Shown here: piece after piece, positions 1-5,700 of the stretch
How the letters are laid out: every line of letters begins with the position of its first letter
Position numbering within the stretch: position 1 is the stretch's first letter
Assembly (NCBI GenBank): GCA_013003415.1
Contig: JABDJR010000663.1
Span: forward strand, 1 to 5,700
Origin: Candidatus Eiseniibacteriota bacterium
GTDB lineage: Bacteria > Eisenbacteria > RBG-16-71-46 > JABDJR01
Direction of reading: 5' to 3'
Length of the DNA: 5,700 nucleotides
Translations under genes and position numbers: made by a program
The notes under the pieces: generated by a model
Told to the model about the DNA's origin: nothing
Seen by the model: the letters and a program-made list of their open reading frames with translations, nothing else
The model's database searches: none

Positions 1-1147
1 GAACAGGACTGACTCCAGGAACATAGTCGTGGTCCACCATGCGGTGACACGAATCGCATTGAACTCCTTGGCGATCCTTCGCGGTCAGCTGCCCGCCGCT
101 GGCATCGAGGGAACGCCCTTCTTGCCAACCTCCGGGCGTGTGACAACGAAGGCACAGATCGCCGGCACCGGGTGCATCTTGTTCCGCAATCGCAACCGCG
201 GCGAAAAAGAGAGGATCTCGTGCGGCCTGTCCCATCATGCTCCCTTGCCAGGTTTCCCACGGTTCATGCGTGGCATCGTAATTGCCATGACAGGAAACGC
301 AGTGGGTGGTGGGATCCTCGAGCACGGCACCTTCAAAAGGCTGGGTGCCGGATAAATCAAGGTCGGCCAGCGTGGAGGGAACGCGACCCGGCTGGGCTAA
401 GATGGTAAAGGTTGCGTTGCTGTCATCGGAGCCGGGATTACCCGCATTATCGACGGCTTCGATTCGGATGAGGCTCTGACTTCCGGGAAGGTTTGGAATG
501 AAGGCGGAAACGCTTCCCCCGTCGGGAGCGCCTCGGACCAACTGTTTGAAAGTTGCTCCTCCATCATCAGAGAGATACACGTTCATATGAGCGATCCCGT
601 TTGCATCGCTAGCCGTGTAGGTCACGAACAGCGTACCTGGAGCTTGGACCGTCTCACCACCATTGGGAAACAACAGCGTCACCACCGGGGGCGTGACATC
701 AGCACTCCCGAAGGGAGCCAGGTATGGATCTACCTCAACCTGCGGAATCTGGGAAATGGTCCCCACGTTCGTCTCGCTAAGGCCGGGAAAGGTTGGTGTG
801 TTGTTGAAGAGCGAATTGGTGATTTCTTCCAGGTTGGAAAAACCATCGCCGTCCGAGTCGAGGTCTTCGAGGGCCAAGAGAGCATCTTGGTTACTGAACC
901 CAAGCTGGATTAAGGCCTCCATAGCCACGCCATAGGGATTGCGACGCCCGGCTCCGGAGAAGTCGAAATGACATACACCGCAGTGTTTGGTGTCGCTTGG
1001 AAGATCGTCGAGCTGTGTGTCGACGGTACTGGGGTACTGGGAAAAGAAGTCGGATCGAATTGGGGGTCTGGCTTCCGCGAAATTGAAGGTTCCTGAAACA
1101 AACAGGCCTACAATCACGAGAGACAGAAGCCGCTGTTGGCGTCGCAT
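1..1147 (-). CDS. Exported multihaem c-type cytochrome with Ig-like domain (3' end beyond window)
   Basis: The first 382 codons of a larger gene are visible; the frame is still open at the left edge. Residues 1-26 form a signal peptide (basic RRQQR, hydrophobic core, AEA before the likely cleavage), so the protein acts in the periplasm or outside. Four CxxCH haem c sites are visible: CGVCH 56-60, CVSCH 283-287, CLRCH 332-336 and CDSCH 364-368. The first is followed by a G-rich stretch ending NPYG. Residues 95-109 are an aspartate-rich calcium-type repeat (DLDSDGDG, then NLEEI) like thrombospondin type 3 repeats. Residues about 150-249 look like an Ig/Fn3-like beta domain (FPNGGE, SDDGG, AVDNAGN). 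The later haem region, with GSMM at 302-305 and AARDP after it, resembles cytochrome c554/multihaem families. The role is presumably electron transfer, but partner and substrate are unknown. The ATG is fixed by a strong ribosome binding site and the signal peptide behind it. Identification as multihaem cytochrome is firm; its exact family is not. Confidence 0.88.
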   Translation of the reverse strand, partial: MRRQQRLLSLVIVGLFVSGTFNFAEARPPIRSDFFSQYPSTVDTQLDDLPSDTKHCGVCHFDFSGAGRRNPYGVAMEALIQLGFSNQDALLALEDLDSDGDGFSNLEEITNSLFNNTPTFPGLSETNVGTISQIPQVEVDPYLAPFGSADVTPPVVTLLFPNGGETVQAPGTLFVTYTASDANGIAHMNVYLSDDGGATFKQLVRGAPDGGSVSAFIPNLPGSQSLIRIEAVDNAGNPGSDDSNATFTILAQPGRVPSTLADLDLSGTQPFEGAVLEDPTTHCVSCHGNYDATHEPWETWQGSMMGQAARDPLFFAAVAIAEQDAPGAGDLCLRCHTPGGWQEGRSLDASGGQLTAKDRQGVQCDSCHRMVDHDYVPGVSPV

Positions 1148-1277
1148 AGACACCTCCCTGTGCGTCTAGAAGCGGCACACCCGTGTATCTAAAACTAGAC
1201 CTATACCGCCGCCCTTCCTATCACCTTTACTCAATGTGAGGAATTCATAATTCAGATTGGTGAGAGGTTCGGTCACG
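1148..1277 (-). other. Intergenic region between the kinase and cytochrome genes
   Basis: This 130-base stretch separates the kinase stop from the cytochrome start. It holds two small inverted repeats: GAATT-cat-AATTC at 1241-1253 and TCTA-aaac-TAGA at 1188-1199. Neither is followed by a T-run in the minus direction, so neither is a convincing intrinsic terminator. No well-spaced -35/-10 pair was found, although AT-rich pieces are present. The size of the gap and the strong ribosome binding site at its end suggest that the cytochrome could have its own promoter here, but this is inference. Confidence 0.4.
1151..1158 (-). promoter_or_regulatory. Ribosome binding site of the cytochrome gene
   Basis: On the minus strand GGGAGGTG lies three bases before the ATG at 1147, with its GGAGG core five bases away. 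This is a near-ideal Shine-Dalgarno match and places the start immediately ahead of a clear signal peptide. Confidence 0.75.
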
Positions 1278-2864
1278 CTACCCCTCTTGAGGCCGGCGGC
1301 TGACGGTGACGTTGGCGAGCTCATCGGGATAGCGGTCGTGCTTCGTTTCGGGCTTGTGCAAATCCCACCATCGTCTTGCCCTTATCTGGTTCCAGCGCTC
1401 ACCGGTTAGAGTTTCCCGCAGACGGCTGGACAAGATGGCCACCGAGTCCGGTCGATTCTCGGGTTCTTTGGCCATGCATTGGAGAATCAAATGCTCCAAC
1501 GTTTCCGGAATGGTTTGTTCACTGACTCGCGAGGGTGGAACCGGGGGTTCGTTGATGTGGGCAAGGATGGTTTCTGTCACGGTTTCTTTTTCGAAGGGGG
1601 CTCGCCCCGTGAGCATCCAGTAGCCGACACAACCCAGAGCATAAATATCCGCGCGACCATCTACCGGTGCCTCGTGAGTAACGGTTTCGGGAGCCACGTA
1701 GGCTGGGGTTCCTCGAACAAAGCCGTGTTCCCGAGCTTCCGTTCGGTCGGCCCCTGTTTGGGTGCCTAATGTGACGAGCCCAAAGTCCAGCACCTTCACG
1801 ACGTCGCAATGAACCCCATGACGGCAGACAAAGATATTGCTGGGCTTGATGTCTCGGTGAACGAGGCTGGCCGCGTGGGCTTCCTCAAGAGAATCGCAAA
1901 TTTGATTGAGGAGAAAAACTACACGCTCCGGAGGCATCGGGCCGTACTTGCGAACGGCGGTCTCCAAGTCGACCCCCTTGAGCAGCTCCATGACGTAGTA
2001 AAAGGCGCCCTCGTCCGAAACACCGAAGTCGTAGAGCTGAATCGTATGGGGAGACTTTAGATTGGCGGTGACGTTGGCTTCTCGTTCGAATCGCGTCAAA
2101 GCCTCCGTGCGTTTGGCGCCTTCTCCCAAAAGCTCCGGTTTGATGAGTTTGATGGCAGCTTCGCGACGCAGAAGGGCATGCTTCGCTCGGTAGACTGCAC
2201 CCATCCCGCCTTCGCCAAGTTTTTCTTCGAGCGTGTACTGACCTAAGCGAAGCGCCTCTCGAACTTCACGGCGTAATCCATAAATCACGTATGAGGTGAC
2301 GGTGGTGACAAGGACAAAGGCACCGCCAATGAATGTCAGCCCTTCGAACACGGTAGGATGAAGAGCTCCGATTTCTTCGCGTTGGAATACGAACAAGCAA
2401 AGCACAGACAAGCTGCTGATGATGACGGTTCGAAATATCGGGCTTGGTACCAGAGATGCGCGGACACTTAGGAAGAGCATAATCCCAAACATGGCAAAGA
2501 CGGGTGAGTACTGAGCCATGGGGCCGCTCATGTAGACGCTAGCGATATAGGTATAGACTAAGGCTAGGCTAATCGTCAGGGCGGCCTCAATCGCAATGAG
2601 GACAGCCCGAGGTGGGCGGGTGAAGCGCACAACCAGCCAACCGGTCGCCTCGCTCGCGGTAAGGCCCCACCGAACAAGCCGACTAGCAAGGGGGGCCTGG
2701 GGTATGACGAGACCTTCTACGATCATCGGCATAATGTAATCGCTTACATAGGCACCGATGTCGATGACCAGCATGATTTGGAGATACAGACGTACCCGAC
2801 GACGCAAATGCTCGAGTTCGCGTGGACTGACATTAGTTTCCCCAATGAGATGCTGGCGATTCAC
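1278..2864 (-). CDS. Membrane-anchored Hanks-type serine/threonine protein kinase
   Basis: This is a 528-residue protein that phosphorylates Ser/Thr on unknown targets. The N-terminal 200 residues hold about five hydrophobic segments (roughly 26-54, 86-111, 120-137, 143-161, 173-196). The kinase domain runs from about 209 to 486 and has every catalytic motif: glycine loop GEGGMGAVY 217-225, Lys239 (AAIK), likely helix-C Glu262, HRDIKPSN 336-343 with catalytic Asp338, DFG 360-362, APE 391-393, Asp406 and Arg471. The activation loop carries several Thr (365, 368, 370, 375, 386) that could be phosphorylated. A basic, Trp-rich tail (about 490-528) follows. It should therefore be an active enzyme, in the PknB-like class but with the membrane part in front of the kinase, unlike PknB, where the kinase comes first and a sensor lies outside. 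The GTG start is supported by a Shine-Dalgarno six bases upstream. It lies 70 bases after xfp on the same strand, so co-transcription is possible. The signal it senses is not evident. Confidence 0.95.
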   Translation of the reverse strand: MNRQHLIGETNVSPRELEHLRRRVRLYLQIMLVIDIGAYVSDYIMPMIVEGLVIPQAPLASRLVRWGLTASEATGWLVVRFTRPPRAVLIAIEAALTISLALVYTYIASVYMSGPMAQYSPVFAMFGIMLFLSVRASLVPSPIFRTVIISSLSVLCLFVFQREEIGALHPTVFEGLTFIGGAFVLVTTVTSYVIYGLRREVREALRLGQYTLEEKLGEGGMGAVYRAKHALLRREAAIKLIKPELLGEGAKRTEALTRFEREANVTANLKSPHTIQLYDFGVSDEGAFYYVMELLKGVDLETAVRKYGPMPPERVVFLLNQICDSLEEAHAASLVHRDIKPSNIFVCRHGVHCDVVKVLDFGLVTLGTQTGADRTEAREHGFVRGTPAYVAPETVTHEAPVDGRADIYALGCVGYWMLTGRAPFEKETVTETILAHINEPPVPPSRVSEQTIPETLEHLILQCMAKEPENRPDSVAILSSRLRETLTGERWNQIRARRWWDLHKPETKHDRYPDELANVTVSRRPQEG

Positions 2865-2870
2865 CGCGCG

Positions 2871-2879
2871 TCCTTTCCT
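2871..2879 (-). promoter_or_regulatory. Ribosome binding site supporting the GTG start of the kinase
   Basis: On the minus strand AGGAAAGGA sits six bases before the GTG at 2864. The good spacing is the main reason for choosing this GTG rather than an internal start; the next in-frame ATG (residue 31) would cut into the first hydrophobic segment. Confidence 0.6.
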
Positions 2880-2934
2880 GGTGAAGGAGAGCTAGCATCC
2901 TACCGTAGCTGGGTCTTTAGCGCTTTTGAAACCG

Positions 2935-5325
2935 CTATTTTCTTGATCCACCCCATTTCCAGTCGCGAATGTCAGGTTGATCGTCGCCGTGCTCCGCAAT
3001 GTAGGACTTATGCTCCACGCGTTTGTATTGCATCTGCTGCCGGACATGGGCCGCAATGGGGCCCAGCTTCGGAACCCGATCAATCACGTCCATCACTAAT
3101 CCATAGCGATCTAAGTCGTTCATCATCGTGATGTCAAAAGGCGTGGTGGTGGTGCCTTCTTCTTTATACCCGCGAACGTGCAAGTTCTTGTGGTTCGTCC
3201 GGCGATAGGTCAGCCGATGAATCAGCCATGGGTAGCCATGGAAAGCGAACATGATGGGCTTGTCCGTGGTGAAGATGCTGTCGAACTCTTTGTCGTTCAG
3301 GCCGTGAGGATGCTCACTCTGAGGTTGGAGTTTCATCAGGTCTACGATATTCACCACTCGAACCTTGAGATCGGGGAAGTGTTTTCTCAACAGGTCTACC
3401 GCGGCCAAGGTTTCCAAAGTGGGAACGTCGCCACAGCAGGCCATCACCACGTCGGGTTCTCCGCCCTGGTCGTTGCTGGCCCAGGGCCAAATGCCAAGAC
3501 CGGCACTGCAGTGGTTGATTGCGTCGGCCATACTTAGCCACTGAGGCATGGGTTGTTTGCCCGCCACAATCACGTTTACGTTGTTGCGACTGCGAAGGCA
3601 GTCATCGGTCACGCACAACAGAGTATTTGCATCCGGGGGCAGATACACGCGTATGACCTCGGCCTTTTTGTTGACCACATGATCAATGAAGCCCGGATCT
3701 TGATGACTGAAGCCATTGTGATCCTGGCGCCATACGTGAGAGGACAATAGGTAGTTTAAGGAAGCGATAGGCCGACGCCAAGGAATGTCGTTACAGACCT
3801 TCAGCCACTTGGCGTGCTGATTGAACATCGAATCAACGATGTGGATAAACGCCTCATAGCACGAGAACATTCCGTGGCGGCCGGTCAGAAGATAACCCTC
3901 AAGCCAGCCTTCACACTGATGTTCGCTCAGCATTTCCATGACGCGCCCGTCGGGGGCAACATGCTCGTCGCTGGGAAGAATCTCTGCGGTTGAAGATCGG
4001 TTGGTGACCTCAAACACGGCTCCCCAACGGTTGGAGTTGGTTTCGTCCGGGCTGAACACCCGGAAGTTTTCCATGTTTCCTTTGACCACATCCCGGATGA
4101 ATTCGCCTTGTACGCGCGTGGCCTCACCTTTAATAGCTCCGGGTTGCTTGACCTCCAGGGCGTAATCGCGGAAGTCCGGGAGACGGAGCTTGCGGAGCAA
4201 AAGGCCGCCGTTCGCATGGGGGTTGGCACTCATCCGTCGATCGCCTTTGGGTGCCAGCTCAGCCAGCTCGGGAATAAGTCGCCCTTCGGAGTCAAACAAC
4301 TCCTCAGGCCGATAGCTCTTCATCCACTGCTCCAGGATTTCGATGTTCTCTTCTTGCTTCATGTGCTTCATGGGCACCTGGTGGGAGCGGAAGGTTCCTT
4401 CGGATGGTTTGCCATCGATCACCTTGGGACCCGTCCATCCTTTGGGGGAGCGTAGGACGATCATGGGCCATTGGGGGCGCTTGCTAACGCCGTTTTCTCG
4501 AGCCTCTTTTTGAATGTGTTTGATCTCGCGGACAACCTGATCGAGGGTGGTGGCCATTTTTGCGTGCATGGTTTCGGGGTCGTCCCCCTCAACAAAATAC
4601 GGTTTGTACCCGTAACCGATCATTAAGGCTTCCAATTCCTCGTGAGGAATGCGTGCCAGGACAGTAGGGCCGGCGATCTTGTGTCCGTTGAGATGAAGAA
4701 TGGGAAGCACTGCCCCGTCATGCACCGGGTTCAAGAATTTGTTCGAATGCCAACTGGTGGCAAGGGGGCCGGTTTCCGCCTCACCATCGCCAACCACGCA
4801 GGCCACAAGCAAGTCCGGATTATCGAAGGCGGCACCAAACGCATGCGATAAGGCATAGCCGAGTTCCCCACCCTCATGAATCGAGCCCGGAGTTTCGGGC
4901 GAGACATGACTAGGAACGCCACCGGGAAACGAGAACTGCTTGAACAGCCGGCGCATCCCGACTTCATCCTGTGAAATATTCGGGTACACCTCGCTGTAGG
5001 TGCCCTCTAAATACGCATTGGCTACTAAGGCAGGGCCGCCATGTCCTGGGCCTGTGATATAGATCGCGTTGAGATCATGCTCTTTAATCGCACGGTTAAG
5101 ATGAACGTAGAGAAAGTTCAATCCGGGAGCGGTACCCCAGTGACCTAGGAGCCTCGGCTTGGTGTGTTCCAAAGCCAATGGTTTTTTGAGCAGGGGATTG
5201 TCGAAGAGATAGATCTGGCCGACAGAGAGATAGTTGGCCGCTCGCCAATAGGCGTCGATTTTCTTCAGGCTTTCGCCAGAAGGATCTTGTTTGGCTAACT
5301 CGGGGCTGGTTTGTACAGAACTCAT
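2935..5325 (-). CDS. xfp: Xylulose-5-phosphate/fructose-6-phosphate phosphoketolase
   Basis: This 796-residue cytoplasmic enzyme depends on thiamine diphosphate. Known for the family: it cleaves xylulose-5-P with phosphate to acetyl-P and glyceraldehyde-3-P, and often fructose-6-P to acetyl-P and erythrose-4-P. The length is typical of the family and the whole protein is intact. Visible landmarks, numbered from the chosen Met: HWGT 62-65, GPGHGGP 92-98 with the family's catalytic-type His95, the thiamine-binding stretch GDGEAETGP 179-187, HLNGHKIAGPT from 211, SPKGWTGP near 293-300, SHQVP near 314, RHGMFSCYEAF 483-493 and HNGFSHQDPG 536-545. Together they cover the N-terminal, central and C-terminal phosphoketolase domains. 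Substrate preference cannot be read from the sequence. The ATG at 5325 is chosen over an in-frame ATG at 5361 because GGAGGA lies five bases upstream and the family's conserved region begins soon after. It follows acetate kinase by 155 bases, and the two enzymes act in sequence through acetyl-P. Confidence 0.97.
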   Translation of the reverse strand: MSSVQTSPELAKQDPSGESLKKIDAYWRAANYLSVGQIYLFDNPLLKKPLALEHTKPRLLGHWGTAPGLNFLYVHLNRAIKEHDLNAIYITGPGHGGPALVANAYLEGTYSEVYPNISQDEVGMRRLFKQFSFPGGVPSHVSPETPGSIHEGGELGYALSHAFGAAFDNPDLLVACVVGDGEAETGPLATSWHSNKFLNPVHDGAVLPILHLNGHKIAGPTVLARIPHEELEALMIGYGYKPYFVEGDDPETMHAKMATTLDQVVREIKHIQKEARENGVSKRPQWPMIVLRSPKGWTGPKVIDGKPSEGTFRSHQVPMKHMKQEENIEILEQWMKSYRPEELFDSEGRLIPELAELAPKGDRRMSANPHANGGLLLRKLRLPDFRDYALEVKQPGAIKGEATRVQGEFIRDVVKGNMENFRVFSPDETNSNRWGAVFEVTNRSSTAEILPSDEHVAPDGRVMEMLSEHQCEGWLEGYLLTGRHGMFSCYEAFIHIVDSMFNQHAKWLKVCNDIPWRRPIASLNYLLSSHVWRQDHNGFSHQDPGFIDHVVNKKAEVIRVYLPPDANTLLCVTDDCLRSRNNVNVIVAGKQPMPQWLSMADAINHCSAGLGIWPWASNDQGGEPDVVMACCGDVPTLETLAAVDLLRKHFPDLKVRVVNIVDLMKLQPQSEHPHGLNDKEFDSIFTTDKPIMFAFHGYPWLIHRLTYRRTNHKNLHVRGYKEEGTTTTPFDITMMNDLDRYGLVMDVIDRVPKLGPIAAHVRQQMQYKRVEHKSYIAEHGDDQPDIRDWKWGGSRK

Positions 5326-5330
5326 GATTG

Positions 5331-5336
5331 TCCTCC
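5331..5336 (-). promoter_or_regulatory. Ribosome binding site that decides the xfp start
   Basis: On the minus strand GGAGGA lies five bases before the ATG at 5325. It falls inside the longer reading frame that begins at 5361, and so argues that the 12 extra residues of that frame are not translated. Confidence 0.75.
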
Positions 5337-5343
5337 ACACAGC

Positions 5344-5375
5344 ACCCTGCATGAGGCCCAATACCCCGCATGAGG
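5344..5375. repeat. Tandem direct repeat in the xfp leader
   Basis: On the plus strand ACCCTGCATGAGG (5344-5356) and ACCCCGCATGAGG (5363-5375) match at 12 of 13 positions and start 19 bases apart. Weaker similarity extends over the whole 19-base unit. The pair ends 8 bases upstream of the xfp ribosome binding site, on the 5' side of the gene, so it could be an operator for a dimeric regulator or part of the messenger leader. No known binding-site family was recognised. Confidence 0.5.
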
Positions 5376-5381
5376 GCTCTG

Positions 5382-5421
5382 TTGTTCAACAATTCTAACT
5401 GACCCGGAGAGGGCTTGGCAG
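5382..5421 (-). promoter_or_regulatory. Weak promoter candidate for xfp with overlapping palindrome
   Basis: On the minus strand CTGCCA (5416-5421, four of six matches to a -35 box) is followed after 18 bases by TAGAAT (5392-5397, five of six matches to a -10 box). Directly downstream, TTGTT-c-AACAA (5382-5392) is a perfect palindrome of five-base arms around one base and shares a base with the -10 box, a place where a repressor could sit. Both are short enough to arise by chance. If real, xfp has its own start of transcription in addition to any read-through from ackA. Confidence 0.25.
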
Positions 5422-5480
5422 TGAATACAGCAATTCCATATTTGGCTAATCCAGGAGGCTTTCGTAGGGCTTTCTGCTGT

Positions 5481-5700
5481 CTAGGTAGGTTCGTGCAGCA
5501 AGCAATCCCGGGTAGCGCTAGCGATCTCTAGCTCTTCATCAACTCCTGCTACATAGCATGCAATTCCTGCGTTGCTTTCGCCGATGCTGACCGCCTCGCC
5601 CGGAGTAACCGCAAGCGTGTCCTCATTGCGCCCGCTGTCGAGAGTCAGTCTGCACCACTCCATATTTTCACAGATTCGGTGGCGAATGATGGGGGAGTGT
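5481..5700 (-). CDS. ackA: Acetate kinase, C-terminal 72 codons (5' part beyond window)
   Basis: Only the C-terminal 72 residues and the TAG stop are visible; the frame is open to the right edge. Acetate kinase interconverts acetyl-P plus ADP with acetate plus ATP in the cytoplasm. The identification rests on the characteristic end of the family: HSPIIRHRIC (compare the E-N/H-S-P...VR stretch after the GIGE motif), then LTLDSGRNED (compare LD-ERN), an I-x-x-x-x-S segment, and YVAGVDEELEIA, which corresponds to the family's V-I-P-T-D/N-E-E-L-V-I-A. The last base of the cut codon (A) fits the Glu expected before His. The acidic pair of the DEE motif, of which one Glu is implicated in metal binding in studied acetate kinases, is kept, while the usual Pro-Thr before it is replaced by Gly-Val. 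An ATG at 5663 lies inside this region but has no ribosome binding site and is not a start. The neighbouring phosphoketolase supports the call. Confidence 0.85.
   Translation of the reverse strand, partial: HSPIIRHRICENMEWCRLTLDSGRNEDTLAVTPGEAVSIGESNAGIACYVAGVDEELEIASATRDCLLHEPT

Noticed and set aside
29..913. Plus-strand open frames opposite the cytochrome gene (29-355, 172-408, 587-913)
   Set aside because: The minus frame has a signal peptide, four CxxCH motifs and a strong ribosome binding site, while the plus frames show no domain.
2865..2937. Possible terminator after xfp: TAGCG/CGCTA arms at 2918-2937 and AGCTA/TAGCT arms further on
   Set aside because: Arms of only five bases with loops of about ten, and no T-run follows in the minus direction; too weak for an intrinsic terminator.
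2778..3131. Plus-strand open frame of 117 codons bridging the kinase-xfp gap
   Set aside because: It overlaps the 5' end of the kinase and the 3' end of xfp, both well supported on the other strand, and its translation has no recognisable domain.
3178..3537. Plus-strand open frame of 119 codons inside xfp
   Set aside because: It lies wholly within the conserved phosphoketolase C-terminal region in antisense; it is a shadow of that codon usage.
5457..5474. Direct repeat GGCTTTC twice with an 11-base period just after the ackA stop
   Set aside because: Seven-base copies are too short to set apart from chance, and they form no hairpin.
5481..5663. A separate 60-codon small gene starting at the ATG at 5663
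   Set aside because: The frame stays open to the window edge, no ribosome binding site precedes that ATG, and the residues before it continue the acetate kinase pattern.

Overview
All four genes in this window lie on the minus strand and together fill nearly all of it. Read in the direction of transcription (high to low coordinates) they are: the last 72 codons of acetate kinase (ackA, cut by the right edge), a complete xylulose-5-phosphate/fructose-6-phosphate phosphoketolase (xfp), a complete membrane-anchored serine/threonine protein kinase with GTG start, and the first 382 codons of an exported multihaem c-type cytochrome (cut by the left edge). The gaps are about 155, 70 and 130 bases. 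No RNA gene, insertion sequence or CRISPR array was seen.

The metabolic core is ackA-xfp. Phosphoketolase splits xylulose-5-P or fructose-6-P with phosphate to give acetyl-phosphate, and acetate kinase uses acetyl-phosphate to make ATP and acetate (or runs in reverse). The pair is a well-known phosphoketolase shunt. The protein kinase follows xfp after 70 bases with no convincing terminator, so it may be co-transcribed, but no sequence feature proves a functional link. The cytochrome has its own strong ribosome binding site after a 130-base gap and may be a separate unit.

The organism is a bacterium of moderately high GC that exports c-type cytochromes, so very likely Gram-negative. A Hanks-type kinase with N-terminal membrane helices, together with a cytochrome mixing haem motifs, a calcium-type aspartate-rich repeat and an Ig-like domain, recalls Myxococcota/deltaproteobacteria, Acidobacteriota, Nitrospirota or Planctomycetota. 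The window alone cannot decide among them.

The most interesting non-coding signal is in the ackA-xfp gap: a 13-base motif repeated in tandem with a 19-base period just upstream of the xfp ribosome binding site, next to a small palindrome that overlaps a weak promoter candidate. This could be a regulatory site for the phosphoketolase. I see no clear evidence for a wholly new biological system. The best candidates for new biology are the kinase next to the phosphoketolase and the mosaic cytochrome.
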